Numbered from the stretch's first letter, positions 41,817 through 52,166 are shown. The stretch is 64,000 nt of DNA from Type-B symbiont of Plautia stali (GCA_001485295.1 BBOA01000009.1:1-64000), one strand, 5' to 3'. A program made the numbers and translations. Notes: generated by a model not told the origin, from the letters alone.

Positions 41817-42986
41817 TCAGAGCGCCTTCACAGAGATTGGCTCGCCCGTCATTTTTTTACGCTTCGTACGTTTGGTGCGGTCAATCACGTCGCCCGCCAG
41901 CTGTCCACAGGCCGCATCGATGTCGTCACCGCGGGTTTTACGCACGATAGTGGTAAAACCATACTCCATCAGCACTTTCGCGAAGCGGTCGACCCGGCTG
42001 TTAGAGCTACGGCCGTAAGGCGCGCCCGGGAAAGGGTTCCAGGGGATCAGGTTGATTTTACTCGGGGTATCCTTCAACAGCTCCGCCAGCTCGTGAGCGT
42101 CGTCGGTGCTGTCGTTGACATGGTCCAGCATCACGTATTCGATGGTGACGCGTCCTTGGTTGGCATTGGATTTCGCCAGATAGCGCTTCACTGCGCCGAG
42201 CAACATCTCGATGTTGTACTTTTTGTTAATCGGCACGATATCGTCACGCCGCTTGTCGTTCGGCGCGTGCAGCGAAATCGCCAACGCGACGTCGATCATA
42301 TCGACCAGCTTATCCAGCGCGGGCACCACGCCTGAGGTCGAGAGCGTGACGCGACGTTTAGAAAGGCCGAAACCGAAGTCGTCCAGCATGATCTCCATCG
42401 CCGGCACAACGTTGTTGAGGTTGAGTAGCGGCTCACCCATGCCCATCATCACCACGTTGGTGATAGGACGCTGGCCGGTGACCTTGGCAGCGCCAATGAT
42501 TTTCGCCGCGAGCCATACTTGGCCGATAATTTCGGAGACGCGTAGATTACGGTTGAAGCCCTGCTGCGCCGTCGAGCAGAATTTACACTCTAGCGCGCAG
42601 CCGACCTGCGATGATACGCAGAGCGTGGCGCGATCGTCTTCCGGGATATAGACGGTTTCCACCAGCTGATCACCGACGCGGATCGCCCACTTGATGGTGC
42701 CGTCGCTAGAGCGCATCTCTTCCGCCACTTCCGGCGTGCAAATTTCCGCGATCTGGCTAAGCTTGTTGCGTAGCGCCTTGTTGATGTCGGTCATCTGCTC
42801 GAAATCATCGCAGCAGTAGTGGTACATCCACTTCATCACCTGATCGGCGCGGAACGGCTTTTCGCCCATCGAGAGAAAAAGCTCGCGTATCTGCTGGCGG
42901 TTAAGATCGAGCAGGTTAATTTTTTCGTTTTTGGGGGCGACGACAACGGGGGAAGCGGACGACAGCGTCACAATCTGTTCGGACAT
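41817..42986 (-). CDS. rlmN: Dual-specificity 23S rRNA/tRNA adenine C2-methyltransferase RlmN
   Basis: RlmN is a radical SAM enzyme that methylates A2503 of 23S rRNA and A37 of several tRNAs. The 389-residue product (E. coli 384) has the cluster motif [14 protein letters not shown], the [10 protein letters not shown] region, and the second catalytic cysteine in [12 protein letters not shown]. It is collinear throughout and starts [20 protein letters not shown]. It needs a [4Fe-4S] cluster. It is downstream of ndk and upstream of the dead pilW. Intact. Confidence 0.97.
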   Translation of the reverse strand: MSEQIVTLSSASPVVVAPKNEKINLLDLNRQQIRELFLSMGEKPFRADQVMKWMYHYCCDDFEQMTDINKALRNKLSQIAEICTPEVAEEMRSSDGTIKWAIRVGDQLVETVYIPEDDRATLCVSSQVGCALECKFCSTAQQGFNRNLRVSEIIGQVWLAAKIIGAAKVTGQRPITNVVMMGMGEPLLNLNNVVPAMEIMLDDFGFGLSKRRVTLSTSGVVPALDKLVDMIDVALAISLHAPNDKRRDDIVPINKKYNIEMLLGAVKRYLAKSNANQGRVTIEYVMLDHVNDSTDDAHELAELLKDTPSKINLIPWNPFPGAPYGRSSNSRVDRFAKVLMEYGFTTIVRKTRGDDIDAACGQLAGDVIDRTKRTKRKKMTGEPISVKAL

Positions 42987-43041
42987 TAATGTTCTCTGGC
43001 CTCGTTATTACACGTTATGGCTCTGATTAAGTTAAGAATAG

Positions 43042-43082
43042 AAAAAGAAAGACGCCTTTGTTGAGCCAAGCTCAACAAAGGC
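43042..43082 (-). terminator. ndk terminator
   Basis: A perfect 12-bp stem (GCCTTTGTTGAG and CTCAACAAAGGC, 5-base loop, 43054-43082) is followed on the minus strand by CGTCTTTCTTTTTC. It separates ndk from rlmN. Confidence 0.75.
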
Positions 43083-43179
43083 ACAATATTGTACAACATC
43101 TGCGGTGTGATGCTAGGGTAGACGACGAAGCGCTAGCAACAAATTTGTAAAACGCGCTGATCGATTGGCATCGACGCGA

Positions 43180-43611
43180 TTAACGCGTGCGCGGGCAGAT
43201 CTCGTTTTCGCTGAAGAAGTAGGCGATTTCACGCGCGGTAGACTCGGCAGAGTCAGAGCCATGGGTAGCGTTTTCGGTGAAGCTGTCTGCGTAGTCAGCG
43301 CGTAGGGTGCCAGCCAAGGCATTAGCTGGGTTGGTCGCGCCCATCAGATCACGGTGACGCTGAACGGCGTTTTCGCCCTCTAGCACAGAAACCACAACCG
43401 GACCAGAAGTCATGAACTCGACCAAGCCGTCGAAGAACGGTTTGCCCTGGTGCTCAGCGTAGAAGCCTTCAGCCTGCTCTTTGCTCAGCTGCAGCATTTT
43501 AGCGCCAACGATTTTAAAGCCTGCGCTCTCAAAACGGTTGTAGATAGCGCCGATCACGTTTTTAGCAACGGCATTTGGTTTAATGATGGAGAAGGTACGT
43601 TCGATTGCCAT
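43180..43611 (-). CDS. ndk: Nucleoside diphosphate kinase
   Basis: Ndk equilibrates nucleoside di- and triphosphates. The product is 143 residues, equal to E. coli, from the ATG at 43609-43611 ([21 protein letters not shown]); seven upstream in-frame codons are not part of the family. The phosphorylated histidine is in [20 protein letters not shown]. The P-loop-like [18 protein letters not shown] is intact. It precedes rlmN on the same strand with a terminator between. Intact. Confidence 0.97.
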   Translation of the reverse strand: MAIERTFSIIKPNAVAKNVIGAIYNRFESAGFKIVGAKMLQLSKEQAEGFYAEHQGKPFFDGLVEFMTSGPVVVSVLEGENAVQRHRDLMGATNPANALAGTLRADYADSFTENATHGSDSAESTAREIAYFFSENEICPRTR

Positions 43612-43794
43612 GTTGACCTCTGTCTTTAGCATCCTGAAGAAACCGGGAACCCGCTCCCGGTAAGAATAAGAAAACGCGCCGATTATAGGGAGATCAACGG
43701 GCGTTGCCTATTAGCTATCGTATGATTTTGAGAAGGCGGCTTGCCGAGTCAGATCCAGCTCGCCGCGCCTACGCCTTCTAATGTGCAAAGGGGT

Positions 43795-44080
43795 CGCGAT
43801 TAAGATAGAGAGTCAGGATCTCGCGCTTCCGGAGACGATAGTGCCAGCGCGCAGGTTTTACCCCGTCGCGCGTAGAATAGCGGCGGCATTGATACCCGGA
43901 TAGCGCCAGAATCAGCGATCTTCATAGTTGAGGAGCGCTTCGAGATAGGCGGGCGCGACCTCGTCCAGCGTGACTGGATAGCGCTGACGCCCTGCTTATC
44001 GGCGACAAGCGTTAAAAAAGCAAGCGGCGGCCAGCGCCACCGCTTTTTCCAGCCCTTTATCCTCATGGCTCAACGCACAC
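43795..44080 (-). pseudogene. pbpC: PbpC (penicillin-binding protein 1C) remnant
   Basis: Only about 95 codons of the N-terminal glycosyltransferase part remain: QYPVTLDEVAPAYLEALLNYEDRWFWRYPGINAAAILRATG matches the PBP1C transglycosylase start with the catalytic Glu in NYEDRWFW. The rest of the roughly 770-residue protein is deleted. The pieces are also shifted out of phase from a short upstream part. It lies directly after the yfhM remnant, the normal order. Confidence 0.75.
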
Positions 44081-44111
44081 CGATTTTCTCTGGCGTCGCG
44101 GCGACCGCGTG

Positions 44112-46470
44112 CCATTCCGCACTTACATCAACTCGACCTACGGCGGCGGCAGATGGTAGCTGCCCAGCGTGACGACGCGTGCCAGATAGAGCAGCGTCTC
44201 GGTTTTATAACCGCTTAGCGCCAGCGCCGCCACAAAGCGATCATTGCGAAATTCAATATGCCGCATATCCGCCTGCTGCATATTCATCATCATCTCCTTC
44301 AGCGCATCTGCGCCGTCGCCGAGGCTGGCACTACTGTCGCTGAGGTTCTGGTTTTCCAGCTCCAAGCCTGCTGGAGCAGATCCACCACCAGCGCATCGCT
44401 GACGCGCTTGCTGGCGGAGACTTTCAGCCCCACCACCAGCAGCTGGCCGCTGCTGAGGTTATTGTGGTCCGCCAGTTTGCCGTCGAGCGTAAAATAGTCG
44501 CGAGTGATGTTGAGCACGCTATAGAGCGGCGGCTGGCTCTCATTCAATCCTTGCTTCAGCGGTGTATTGCCCTTCAGAGGCCGCGTCTCGCCTGCTAGGC
44601 TTCACCTGTATGCTGCTGCGCCGTGCGCGCCCGCTGCGAGGAACAGCACGTTGTTTTCTTGAGTAGAGAACCAGCGCTGGCCGCACGCCTCTTTCGCCAG
44701 ATCGCTCAGCAGAGCGCGCCGCGCTTCAGGCATCAGCTGATTCTCCGCCAGCCGCGCGAGGATGAAGGCACGCCGCTGCGCGACCGCGCCTTAATTGCTC
44801 AGCCAGCTCTCTGATGCGCGCGTCAGGCCGAAGCCTTGCGCAGCGCCGATCAGCTTCAGCGCCAGTCCCGATTTTGCTTTGTCGCGCTTTTCGTAGAGGG
44901 CGCGCAGCGCGCTGAGCGGCGCCTGCTGCTAACGCGCCAGAACCATGCCCGCGTAGGCCTAAACGCTGAAGCGCATCGCCTCGTCATCGCTGCCGTGCTT
45001 ATCGATCTGCGTCGGATCCTGCAGATAGCGCAGCAGACGTTCCTAGGCGCGCGCGAGGGTCTCTGCCGGCACATCGGTAGCCCGCTTCGCTGGCGCGCAG
45101 CAGAAAATCGGTGACATAGGTGGTGAGCCAGAACTTCTCTTCGCTCTCTTTGCTCCGCAGGCCGAAGCTGCGCGTGATTAGTGAACACCGATAGCCAGAT
45201 ACCGCTGGCAGTCTGCTCCAGACAGTCGTAGGGATAGGTGTACAGCGCCCTAATATGCCCTAATATAAGTGGGCAATATTACAGTAGTGGGCAATATTGC
45301 AGCGGCGGCTGATTGCTAAGCGAGAGCTGGCCGCTCAGTATGTCAGGCTGCAGCCCGCTAAAGACCCTAGTAGCCCCTGAGTTTGCACCTCGACCTTCAG
45401 CGACTGGGGTTGATCGGTAAGATTGGTGAGATCGAGCGCCAGCATCGCCTGACCGCTGCTGGCCATAAAGCGCGGCGTCGCCAGTTCGCTGATCAGCGGA
45501 GCGGTGACCACCACTTTACGCTCCGCCGCACCGAAGCTGTCGTCGCTCCACGACTGTATCATTAGGCGTCGCTCGCCGTTGGGCTGTACTACCTTAGCCT
45601 TTAGCGGCTGCGCGGACAGCGGCTTGCCGTCGGCATTACGCAGCAACGCGTTGACGATCACCGTTTCGCCGGGACGATAGAGACCGCGCGGGCTGAAAAC
45701 AAACAACTGTTTGTCGTAGCCCTGCAGTCCGGCAACGGGAAATTCCGCCAGAGCGAGCGCCGGCAGGTTAAGGTCGATCATCGAGGTCTGGCCTTTTTGC
45801 GTAGCAAGCAGTAGTTTGCCTTTCGCCTGCGCCGGCAGACACAAATGGCCGTCGCTGACGCCGCTGGCCAGCTGTCGTCCCTTTTCATCCAGCATGACAT
45901 CGGCAAGCGGCACGCCGCTCGCTAGGCTTTGGGCAAAGAGTTCCATTTCGCCGGGAAAGCGGTACAGCGACAGGCCGATGTCGCTCAAGGTAAAGAGCGT
46001 CGCGGACAGCGTATAGTTATAGGATCCCGCCTGTTTCATTACTGCCAGTAGATGACCGGCTGCTTCAGGGGCGCTATGTCATTTAGCGGCAGCTGCAGCT
46101 TCTCGCGCGTGTTGCACGCCGGATTAAGGTCGAAGCGGCCGGTGTAGACCAGATCGGCGTTTTTCAGCAGCTCGCGCGACGACTAGTAATAGAGATTGTT
46201 GCCGTAGTTCCACTGTGCGAGGAAATCGTTCTATCGGCGCGATTTTGACAAGGAAAAAATCGACGGCAACGCTAGAAAACGTTGAGCGCCAGCACGGGCA
46301 GGCCACTGCGTCAGGCGCAGTGGTAGCAGCGAACCGCGGCTGGCGAAACCGACCATCGGCTGGATATCGCGCGTGGTCAAGGACTGGCTAAGGCGGCGGA
46401 GCTAACAGCGCGTTGAAGGTCAGCACCAGCGCCGCCGCGCCATCCAGCTGCAGCTCAGAAAAGTCGATTA
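44112..46470 (-). pseudogene. yfhM: YfhM alpha-2-macroglobulin-like lipoprotein, broken with large deletions
   Basis: Bacterial alpha-2-macroglobulins are large periplasmic protease traps (about 1650 residues). Remaining pieces are SIIDFSELQLDGAAALVLTFNALL and VGFASRGSLLPLRLT (N-terminal), LSDIGLSLYRFPGEMELFAQSLASG to DKQLFVFSPRGLYRPGETVIVNALLRNADGKP (middle), the thioester motif CLEQTASGIWLSVFTN near 45185-45220, and the C-terminal FTLDGKLADHNNLSSGQLLVVGLKV, then ELENQNLSDSSASL. Roughly half of the gene is missing; the tandem duplications at 45247-45303 lie between the middle piece and the thioester piece. The lipoprotein signal is absent. pbpC, its usual partner, is also dead. Confidence 0.87.
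45247..45303. repeat. Two short tandem duplications inside yfhM
   Basis: GCCCTAATAT occurs twice in tandem (45247-45266), followed by two 18-base units of AGTGGGCAATATT-ACAGT type (45268-45303, differing at two bases). They sit at a deletion junction of the dead gene. Confidence 0.85.
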
Positions 46471-46625
46471 TGCTCAGCTTCCATGGTCAATCCCCTATCC
46501 GTCCCAGATGGTATAACTGCACCGTGCAATTATACCGCAAACCCACAATTTTAGCAATGCCGCCCTTGAGGTAGCCTTTACATTCCCCTACACTAGGCTT
46601 TTCGCAACGATAAGAAGAGGTTGCT

Positions 46626-47290
46626 ATGAAAGCCATATTTGTTTCCCCTGACTGGTTACAGGAACATTAAGCCGAGGAGAGCGTGCAGGTGCTGGACGCT
46701 CGCATGCTGCCGCCAAGCCAAGATGCAGTACACGATATCACGGCGGAGTATCTGGCGGTTCATCTGCCGAACGCGCCCTTTTTCGATATCGAAGCGCTTT
46801 CCGATCACAACAGCCCGTACCCGCAGATGCCGCGCGCCGAGCGTTTCGCCGTCGGGCCGGTTACGCTGCCTGAAGGGGAATTCGAAGCGGCCTTCGACGA
46901 GGCGCATGTGAAACGTCTGACTAATGTGCTGCTGATCAGCCATGAGGACAGCGCGCAGATCGTTGACGCGCGCGCTGCGAACCACTTTAACACCGAGGTG
47001 GATGAGGCCGCGTCCGGACCTGCATCGCGGCCATATTCCCAGCAGCTTTAACGTGCCTTGGAACGAACTGGTGGCGAACGGCGCGCTGAAGCCGGAAACG
47101 GAACTGCACGCGATTTTCGCGCGAGCGAGCGTAAAGCTGGATGAGCCGGTAGTAGCCGAGCTGCGGTTCAGGCGTGACTGCCGTGGTGGTGACGCTGGCG
47201 CTGACCGCACTGGGCACGCGCAACGTTACACTCTATGACGGCTCTTGTGGCGAATGGGGCAGCCGGGACGATTTTCCGATCGAAAAGTAA
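46626..47290 (+). pseudogene. sseA: SseA 3-mercaptopyruvate sulfurtransferase (rhodanese family), broken
   Basis: The frame opens MKAIFVSPDWLQEH and stops at TAA (46668-46670). VLDARMLPPSQDAVHDITAEYLAVHLPNAPFFDIEALSDHNSP is the first rhodanese domain start. A deletion joins PRAERFAVG to LPEGEFEAAFDEAHVKRLTNVLLISHEDSAQIVDARAANHFN, removing most of domain 1. After a frameshift the catalytic loop CGSGVTAVVV and LYDGSCGEWGSRDDFPIEK are readable. The catalytic Cys survives in sequence, but the protein cannot be made. It is convergent with sseB, as in E. coli. Confidence 0.9.
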
Positions 47291-47321
47291 CGGAAAGGTG
47301 CAGCAGAACGCCGTACTCAGA

Positions 47322-48086
47322 TCAGATAATGCGCGGGCTGCCTTTGAAGTCACGCAGGAAACTGCCCCAGCGACGTTCGTAAAAAGGCGTAATATGGGCG
47401 GTGAAAAAGTGGCTGATGCCCTTCTCGTCCGCCACTACTTCGCAGATATCGATCGGCGCATCGTCCGGCAGCGTATCGGTCGCGACGCGGCCCACCGCCT
47501 GGATAATCGCCTCAATATCGCTTTCCGCTTCGATGCCGATAAGCAAATTCGGCTGCTCATCCGCGCGTTCGCGGATGCTGGCAACAAAGGCACGGCGCAC
47601 CTGCTTGTATTTGCTGAACAGCTGCGTCAGCGAGTCGATCATTTTCGCAGGCGGCGTTTTCACTTCTGACAGCAACAGCGCATGGCCACCGTCCAACACG
47701 GTTTGCTGACTCAGCGCATCGCCCTCTTCGCCTAACAGATGAGCGATCTCGGCAGGAGAGAACTCTTTGCCAGTCGGAAGCTTAGGATTGAGGAACAGCG
47801 TTTCACCGCGCGTCATCTCAAACAGCGTGCGCACTGGCAGACGCAGACAAGCCTGCTCGCCCGCGATCGCATCGCTCATCGCTTCCTGCGAGGTAAAAAA
47901 TGGAATGACACTGCGACCATCCTCTTTTTCCCAGTGCTGCAAATCGACCGGCGTGTCCGCAGCGAACTGCGTTTCTGTACTTTCACCCGGCATCCAGACG
48001 TCGGCGGTCAGCAACAGCTGAAAAAACTCCGGGCGGTGCGCCGGCTCGTTCGCCGCCAGCTTCAGTACCTCTTCAAGACGATTCAT
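47322..48086 (-). CDS. sseB: SseB, serine-sensitivity enhancing / SseB family protein
   Basis: SseB is a cytosolic two-domain protein of poorly defined role, linked to serine sensitivity and to sulfurtransferase function with SseA. The 254-residue product (E. coli 258) is collinear: MNRLEEVLKLAANEPAHRPEFFQLLL, DLQHWEKEDGRSVIPFFTS, LPVRTLFEMTRGETLFLNPKLPTGKEFSP, MIDSLTQLF, QPNLLIGIEAE, ISHFFTAHITPFYERRWGSFLRDFKG. It is intact although its gene neighbour sseA is dead. It lies downstream of pepB. Confidence 0.93.
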   Translation of the reverse strand: MNRLEEVLKLAANEPAHRPEFFQLLLTADVWMPGESTETQFAADTPVDLQHWEKEDGRSVIPFFTSQEAMSDAIAGEQACLRLPVRTLFEMTRGETLFLNPKLPTGKEFSPAEIAHLLGEEGDALSQQTVLDGGHALLLSEVKTPPAKMIDSLTQLFSKYKQVRRAFVASIRERADEQPNLLIGIEAESDIEAIIQAVGRVATDTLPDDAPIDICEVVADEKGISHFFTAHITPFYERRWGSFLRDFKGSPRII

Positions 48087-48132
48087 ATTTTGCCTTTCTC
48101 ACCAAGCCGACGGCGCACCGTCGCTAGATCCT

Positions 48133-49419
48133 TTACTTTAGCAGCAGATTCGCCAAGGTGCGCACGCCGATGCCGGTGGCGCCTGCCGACCATTGATCCA
48201 CCGCGCCCTTGCGGTAGGTCGCGGAACAGTCGATATGTAGCCAGCCCTCCTGATAGAGGGTGACGAAATGCGACAGGAACGCCGCCGCGCTGCTGGCACC
48301 CGCTGAATGCGCCGCGCTGGCGATGTTATTGAGATCGGCGAAATTAGACGGCAGATGGCTGCGGTGGAACTCCGCTAGCGGCAGACGCCAGAAAGGCTCT
48401 TTCTCGCTGGTGGCGCTGCCCATCAGCGACTGCGCCAGTACGTCGTCGAAGGTGAAGAGCGCGTGGTAGTCGTTGCCCAGCGCGGTTTTCGCCGCGCCGG
48501 TCAGCGTCGCGGCGTCAATCAGCAGCGTCGGCTGTTGTTCGCTGGCGTCGATCAGACCGTCGGCCAGCACCAGACGACCTTCCGCATCGGTGTTCATCAC
48601 TTCGACCGATTTGCCGTTACGGTAGCGGATGATGTCGCCAAGGCGGAATGCGTTGCCGCTCACCATATTGTCGGCGCAGCAGAGGAACAGCTTAACGCGC
48701 TGTTTGAGGCCGCGCGCAATCGCCAGCGCCAGCGCTCCGGTCACGGTGGCCGCGCCGCCCATATCGGACTTCATTGAGTCCATAAAGGCGCTCTGCTTCA
48801 GGCTGTAGCCGCCGGTGTCAAAGGTTATGCCTTTACCCACCAGACAGGCGTAGACCGGCGCGCTGCCGTCGCCGGTCGGGTTGTAGTCCAGTACCAGCAG
48901 CACGGGCGGACGGCTGGAGCCGCGTCCTACAGTATGCAGGCCGAGATAGCCCTGCTCGCGCAGATCGTCGCCGCGTGTGACGCGATAGCTGACCGCGTCG
49001 CCGCCGACTTCAGCGATCAAATCGATAGCGCTGTGCGCTAGATCTTCCGGGCCTAGCTCTTCGGCTGTCAGGTTAATGGTGTCGCGCACCCAGTCGATAA
49101 TGCGCAAGCGGCGAGAAAACTCCGCCTGATCCTGCTCGTTAAGCGTCGGCCAGTCCACGTTGCGCTGCCCTTTCGGCCCGCGATAGCCCTGCCAGAACGC
49201 CCAGCACAGCTCCAGATCCCAGCATTCGCCGCTCAGCACCGCATGACGAATGCCCTGCCCGTCGATTTTACGCGCTGCGCGCTGAATGGTATTGAGTGCA
49301 TCCGCACCGGTCAGGTGAATGGTCAGGCCGCTGTCGTTGCTGGTCAGAATCGCTTTCTCGCCCCAGCGCGCATCAGCGGGCTGGTGGCTCAGCGTAATGC
49401 TCATCGGTTGTGTTGTCAT
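48133..49419 (-). CDS. pepB: Peptidase B (leucyl aminopeptidase family, M17)
   Basis: PepB is a manganese aminopeptidase in the cytosol. The 428-residue product (E. coli 427) has the metal ligands in [29 protein letters not shown] and [15 protein letters not shown], and the family end [13 protein letters not shown]. The start [23 protein letters not shown] follows an ACGGAG ribosome site. In E. coli pepB is the last gene of the isc operon behind iscX. Here the deletion of iscU to iscX places it only 132 bp behind iscS, so it may now be read from the iscR promoter. Intact. Confidence 0.96.
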   Translation of the reverse strand: MTTQPMSITLSHQPADARWGEKAILTSNDSGLTIHLTGADALNTIQRAARKIDGQGIRHAVLSGECWDLELCWAFWQGYRGPKGQRNVDWPTLNEQDQAEFSRRLRIIDWVRDTINLTAEELGPEDLAHSAIDLIAEVGGDAVSYRVTRGDDLREQGYLGLHTVGRGSSRPPVLLVLDYNPTGDGSAPVYACLVGKGITFDTGGYSLKQSAFMDSMKSDMGGAATVTGALALAIARGLKQRVKLFLCCADNMVSGNAFRLGDIIRYRNGKSVEVMNTDAEGRLVLADGLIDASEQQPTLLIDAATLTGAAKTALGNDYHALFTFDDVLAQSLMGSATSEKEPFWRLPLAEFHRSHLPSNFADLNNIASAAHSAGASSAAAFLSHFVTLYQEGWLHIDCSATYRKGAVDQWSAGATGIGVRTLANLLLK

Positions 49420-49551
49420 CGCGAAACTCCGTATGCGTTACAAATGTCATCCAGCCAGAAGCGCAGGCTTTAGCGGTTAAACGTCAGACCTGATAACAGA
49501 TATTGTTTGGTGACGCCAAGGGATCCGGTTGGAGGGACAACGGGGCGGGCA
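49420..49551. other. Deletion scar between iscS and pepB (iscU, iscA, hscB, hscA, fdx, iscX absent)
   Basis: E. coli carries six genes in this interval, about 4.6 kb. Only 132 bp remain. I see no IscU, IscA, Hsc or Fdx sequence. A short minus-strand stretch near 49450-49475 can be read FWLDD and might come from the IscX tail, but that is too short to trust. The left end of the deletion lies inside the last codons of iscS. Confidence 0.8.
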
Positions 49552-50718
49552 TTATCGTGCGGTGGACACCGGCGCGCGCAGTCGGATCACCACCTTTTGC
49601 ACCAGCGCAATAGCGTAGTTGATCTCTTCTTCCGTGGTGAAGCGGCCGAGCGAGAAGCGCAGCGAACTGTGCGCTAGGGCCTCATCCAGCCCGATAGCGC
49701 GCAACACGTAAGAGGGTTCCATACTGGCGGAGGTGCAGGCCGAGCCGGAAGAGAGCGCCAGATCTTTTAAGGCCATAATCAGCGATTCGCCGTCAACGCC
49801 AGCGAAACTGATATTGAGAATATTCGGCGTGCTCTGCGCCAGATCGCCGTTGAGCTGCACGTTGTCCAGCGCACTTAGTTCCTGCCACAGCTGCGCGCGC
49901 AGCGTCGCTAGTCGCGCCATTTCGCTTTCGCGCGCCTCGCGAGCCAGAGCGAAGGCTTCGCCCATGCCGACAATTTGATGCACCGGCAGGGTGCCGGAAC
50001 GCATGCCGCACTCATGCCCGCCGCCGTGCATCTGCGCGTCGATGACGACTTTAGGTTTACGGCGCACGTAGAGCGCGCCGATACCTTTCGGGCCGTAGAG
50101 CTTGTGGGCGGAGAACGACACCAGATCGACCTTGAGTTCGCTGAGATCGATCGGCAGCTTGCCGACGCTCTGGGTGGCGTCGACGTGAAAGAGAATATCG
50201 TGCGCGCGCAGGAGTTCTCCGATGGCGGCAATATCTTGGATCACGCCGATCTCATTATTGACATGCATCAGCGACACCAGCACGGTGTCGTCGCACAGCG
50301 CGTCGCGTACCGCATCCGGCGTAATGATGGCGTTGGCCGGCGGCATCAGATAAGTAACGCTAAAGCCTTCGCTCTCCAGCTGTTTGCAGCTGTCGAGCAC
50401 CGCTTTATGTTCGGTTTGGCTGGTAATGATATGGTTGCCGCGCGCGCGCTGGGCATGCGCGGCGCCTTTCAGAGCGAGGTTGTTAGATTCAGTGGCACCG
50501 GAAGTAAAAATGATTTCACGCGGATCGGCATTGACCAGTTCCGCAATCTGATTACGCGCAACATCTACTGCCTCTTCAGCCTGCCAGCCGAAAAGGTGCG
50601 AACGAGAAGCCGGATTACCAAAAGCGCCGTCCAGCGTCAGGAACTGCATCATTTTGCTGGCCACACGCGGATCGGCCGGCGTGGTCGCGGCATAATCCAA
50701 GTAAATCGGTAATTTCAT
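49552..50718 (-). CDS. iscS: Cysteine desulfurase IscS with replaced C-terminus
   Basis: IscS is a PLP enzyme that takes sulfur from cysteine for Fe-S clusters (via IscU) and tRNA thiolation (via TusA, ThiI). From the ATG at 50716-50718 ([18 protein letters not shown]) the product is 388 residues against 404 in E. coli. It is collinear to residue 381 ([16 protein letters not shown] to RLR), where E. coli has 23 more residues; here only APVSTAR follows (49552-49575). The PLP lysine ([11 protein letters not shown]) and the active Cys loop ([10 protein letters not shown]) are present. HECGMRSGT has Cys for Arg, and the basic patch RRKPRVRIEA reads [10 protein letters not shown]. The E. coli C-terminus is reported to be needed for IscU binding, and iscU is missing here. 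Confidence 0.93.
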   Translation of the reverse strand: MKLPIYLDYAATTPADPRVASKMMQFLTLDGAFGNPASRSHLFGWQAEEAVDVARNQIAELVNADPREIIFTSGATESNNLALKGAAHAQRARGNHIITSQTEHKAVLDSCKQLESEGFSVTYLMPPANAIITPDAVRDALCDDTVLVSLMHVNNEIGVIQDIAAIGELLRAHDILFHVDATQSVGKLPIDLSELKVDLVSFSAHKLYGPKGIGALYVRRKPKVVIDAQMHGGGHECGMRSGTLPVHQIVGMGEAFALAREARESEMARLATLRAQLWQELSALDNVQLNGDLAQSTPNILNISFAGVDGESLIMALKDLALSSGSACTSASMEPSYVLRAIGLDEALAHSSLRFSLGRFTTEEEINYAIALVQKVVIRLRAPVSTAR

Positions 50719-50807
50719 TTCGCTAATCGCTAAAGCTCCGTCATACGTCTTTAATAGCAGATTCGGCCCTGACCACGTTAGCAGTAAGGGCCGCAAAGCA
50801 GCGGGGA

Positions 50808-51287
50808 TCAGGAGGCGTAGAGATTGACGTTGATTTCCTGAACGCGATTGTTCTGGAAACGACGATTGTCCTGTGAGTTCTGACGATCGGCCACGTCGAG
50901 GATCTCTTGGTTATTCACCAGTTCAGCCAGCGTGATGTTGTTCAGGAACTCGCTGATGCGCACGCTGAGGTCGCGCCACAGCACGTGAGTCAGGCAGCAC
51001 TCGCCGCCCTGACACTTGGTCGCGTCGACCGATTCATCGACGGCGGTGATAACCTTACCCACCGCAATGGCGGTCGACGCTTTGCCCAGCAGGTAGCCGC
51101 CGCCTGGGCCGCGCACGCTGGCCACCAAGCCATGCTTGCGCAGACGCGAGAACAACTGCTCCAGATAGGAGAGCGAGATGCCCTGACGCTCGGAAATATC
51201 AGCCAGCGGAACCGGCCCTTCATGGGAATGTAGGGCAACGTCCAGCATCGCTGTAATGGCATAACGTCCTTTGGATGTCAGTCTCAT
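50808..51287 (-). CDS. iscR: Fe-S cluster regulator IscR with shortened cluster loop
   Basis: IscR is an Rrf2-family regulator that represses isc when it holds a [2Fe-2S] cluster and activates suf in apo form. The 159-residue product starts [21 protein letters not shown], with the winged helix [38 protein letters not shown] intact. In E. coli the ligands Cys92, Cys98, Cys104 and His107 lie in a C-x5-C-x5-C-x2-H loop. Here the loop (50985-51014) reads [10 protein letters not shown], that is C-x4-C-C-x2-H, six residues shorter. The change fits an 18-base deletion between the two CAGGG-type repeats plus an Arg or Lys to Cys substitution. Dimer helix and C-terminus continue normally. DNA binding looks preserved, cluster binding doubtful. 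Confidence 0.95.
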   Translation of the reverse strand: MRLTSKGRYAITAMLDVALHSHEGPVPLADISERQGISLSYLEQLFSRLRKHGLVASVRGPGGGYLLGKASTAIAVGKVITAVDESVDATKCQGGECCLTHVLWRDLSVRISEFLNNITLAELVNNQEILDVADRQNSQDNRRFQNNRVQEINVNLYAS

Positions 51288-51349
51288 AGCGTACCACCTC
51301 GATAGCGTCCGGTTACGGGAGGATTAGCAAAAGATAGACAGAGTCTGAC

Positions 51350-51374
51350 ATTCCCGAGTATTTTAGTCAACTAT
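51350..51374 (-). promoter_or_regulatory. IscR type 1 operator in the iscR promoter
   Basis: Read on the minus strand the site begins ATAGTTGACTAAAAT and ends ACTCGGGAAT, fitting the 25-base type 1 pattern with ATA-YYGACT and AGTC-like halves. It lies about 65 bp upstream of the iscR start. Type 1 sites need cluster-loaded IscR for strong binding in E. coli. Confidence 0.7.
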
Positions 51375-51431
51375 TTAACCTATTATTATTTCGCTCAACT
51401 ATTATTTAACTGAGTAATTTACTCAATTACT

Positions 51432-52166
51432 TTACTCTTTCTCGCCTTTGCGCTTTTCAAACGAGGCCAGCATGCCGCGCAGGATATTCAGCTCGTCGCG
51501 CTCGAGACGGGCACGCGTGTAGAGGCGGCGCAGCTTGCTCATCACCTGCCCCGAATTCCCTTCGCGGATAAAGCCGCTGTTGAGCATGATCTGCTCCAAG
51601 TGCTGATAGAAACGCTCCAGATCGTCCACCAGCGGATAGGGCGCGGCATATTCCGGCGCGGGCTGCGCCTTTTCCTGCGCCGTCAGCCACGCTATACGCA
51701 CTTCATAGGTGATGATCTGCACCGCCATCGCTAGGTTAAGCGAGCTATATTCCGGGTTGGCCTGAATGGCGACGTGATAGTGGCACTTTTGCAGTTCTTC
51801 GTTGGTCAGGCCGCCGCGCTCGCGGCCAAACACCAGCGCCACCGGCACCTGCTGGCCCTCTTCCACGCTTTTTACGCTGCATTCGCGCGCGTCGAGCATC
51901 GGCCAAGGGAGCGAGCGCGAGCGGGCGCTGGTGCCGACCACTAGGCTACAGCCGGCGATCGCCTCATCGAGCGCATCGACGATCTTCGCGTCGCCGATAA
52001 CGTCGCTGGCGTCCGCCGCCAGAGAGATAGCCTGCGAGTCAGGCTTCACCAGCGGGTTGACAAGATAGAGGTTGCTTAAGCCCATGGTTTTCATCGCGCG
52101 GGCCACAGAGCCCATATTACCGGTATGAGAAGTTTCCACCAGTACAATTCGAATGTTATGCAGCAT
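51432..52166 (-). CDS. trmJ: tRNA (cytidine/uridine-32-2'-O)-methyltransferase TrmJ
   Basis: TrmJ is a SPOUT methyltransferase acting on position 32 of several tRNAs. The 244-residue product (E. coli 246) has the SPOUT motifs [41 protein letters not shown] and [19 protein letters not shown], and the C-terminal dimer helices through [19 protein letters not shown]. It is divergent from suhB and upstream of iscR, as in E. coli. Intact. Confidence 0.96.
   Translation of the reverse strand: MLHNIRIVLVETSHTGNMGSVARAMKTMGLSNLYLVNPLVKPDSQAISLAADASDVIGDAKIVDALDEAIAGCSLVVGTSARSRSLPWPMLDARECSVKSVEEGQQVPVALVFGRERGGLTNEELQKCHYHVAIQANPEYSSLNLAMAVQIITYEVRIAWLTAQEKAQPAPEYAAPYPLVDDLERFYQHLEQIMLNSGFIREGNSGQVMSKLRRLYTRARLERDELNILRGMLASFEKRKGEKE

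Noticed and set aside
49450..49480. Tail of iscX remaining upstream of pepB
   Set aside because: Only about five residues (FWLDD) resemble the IscX end, which is too little to separate from chance.
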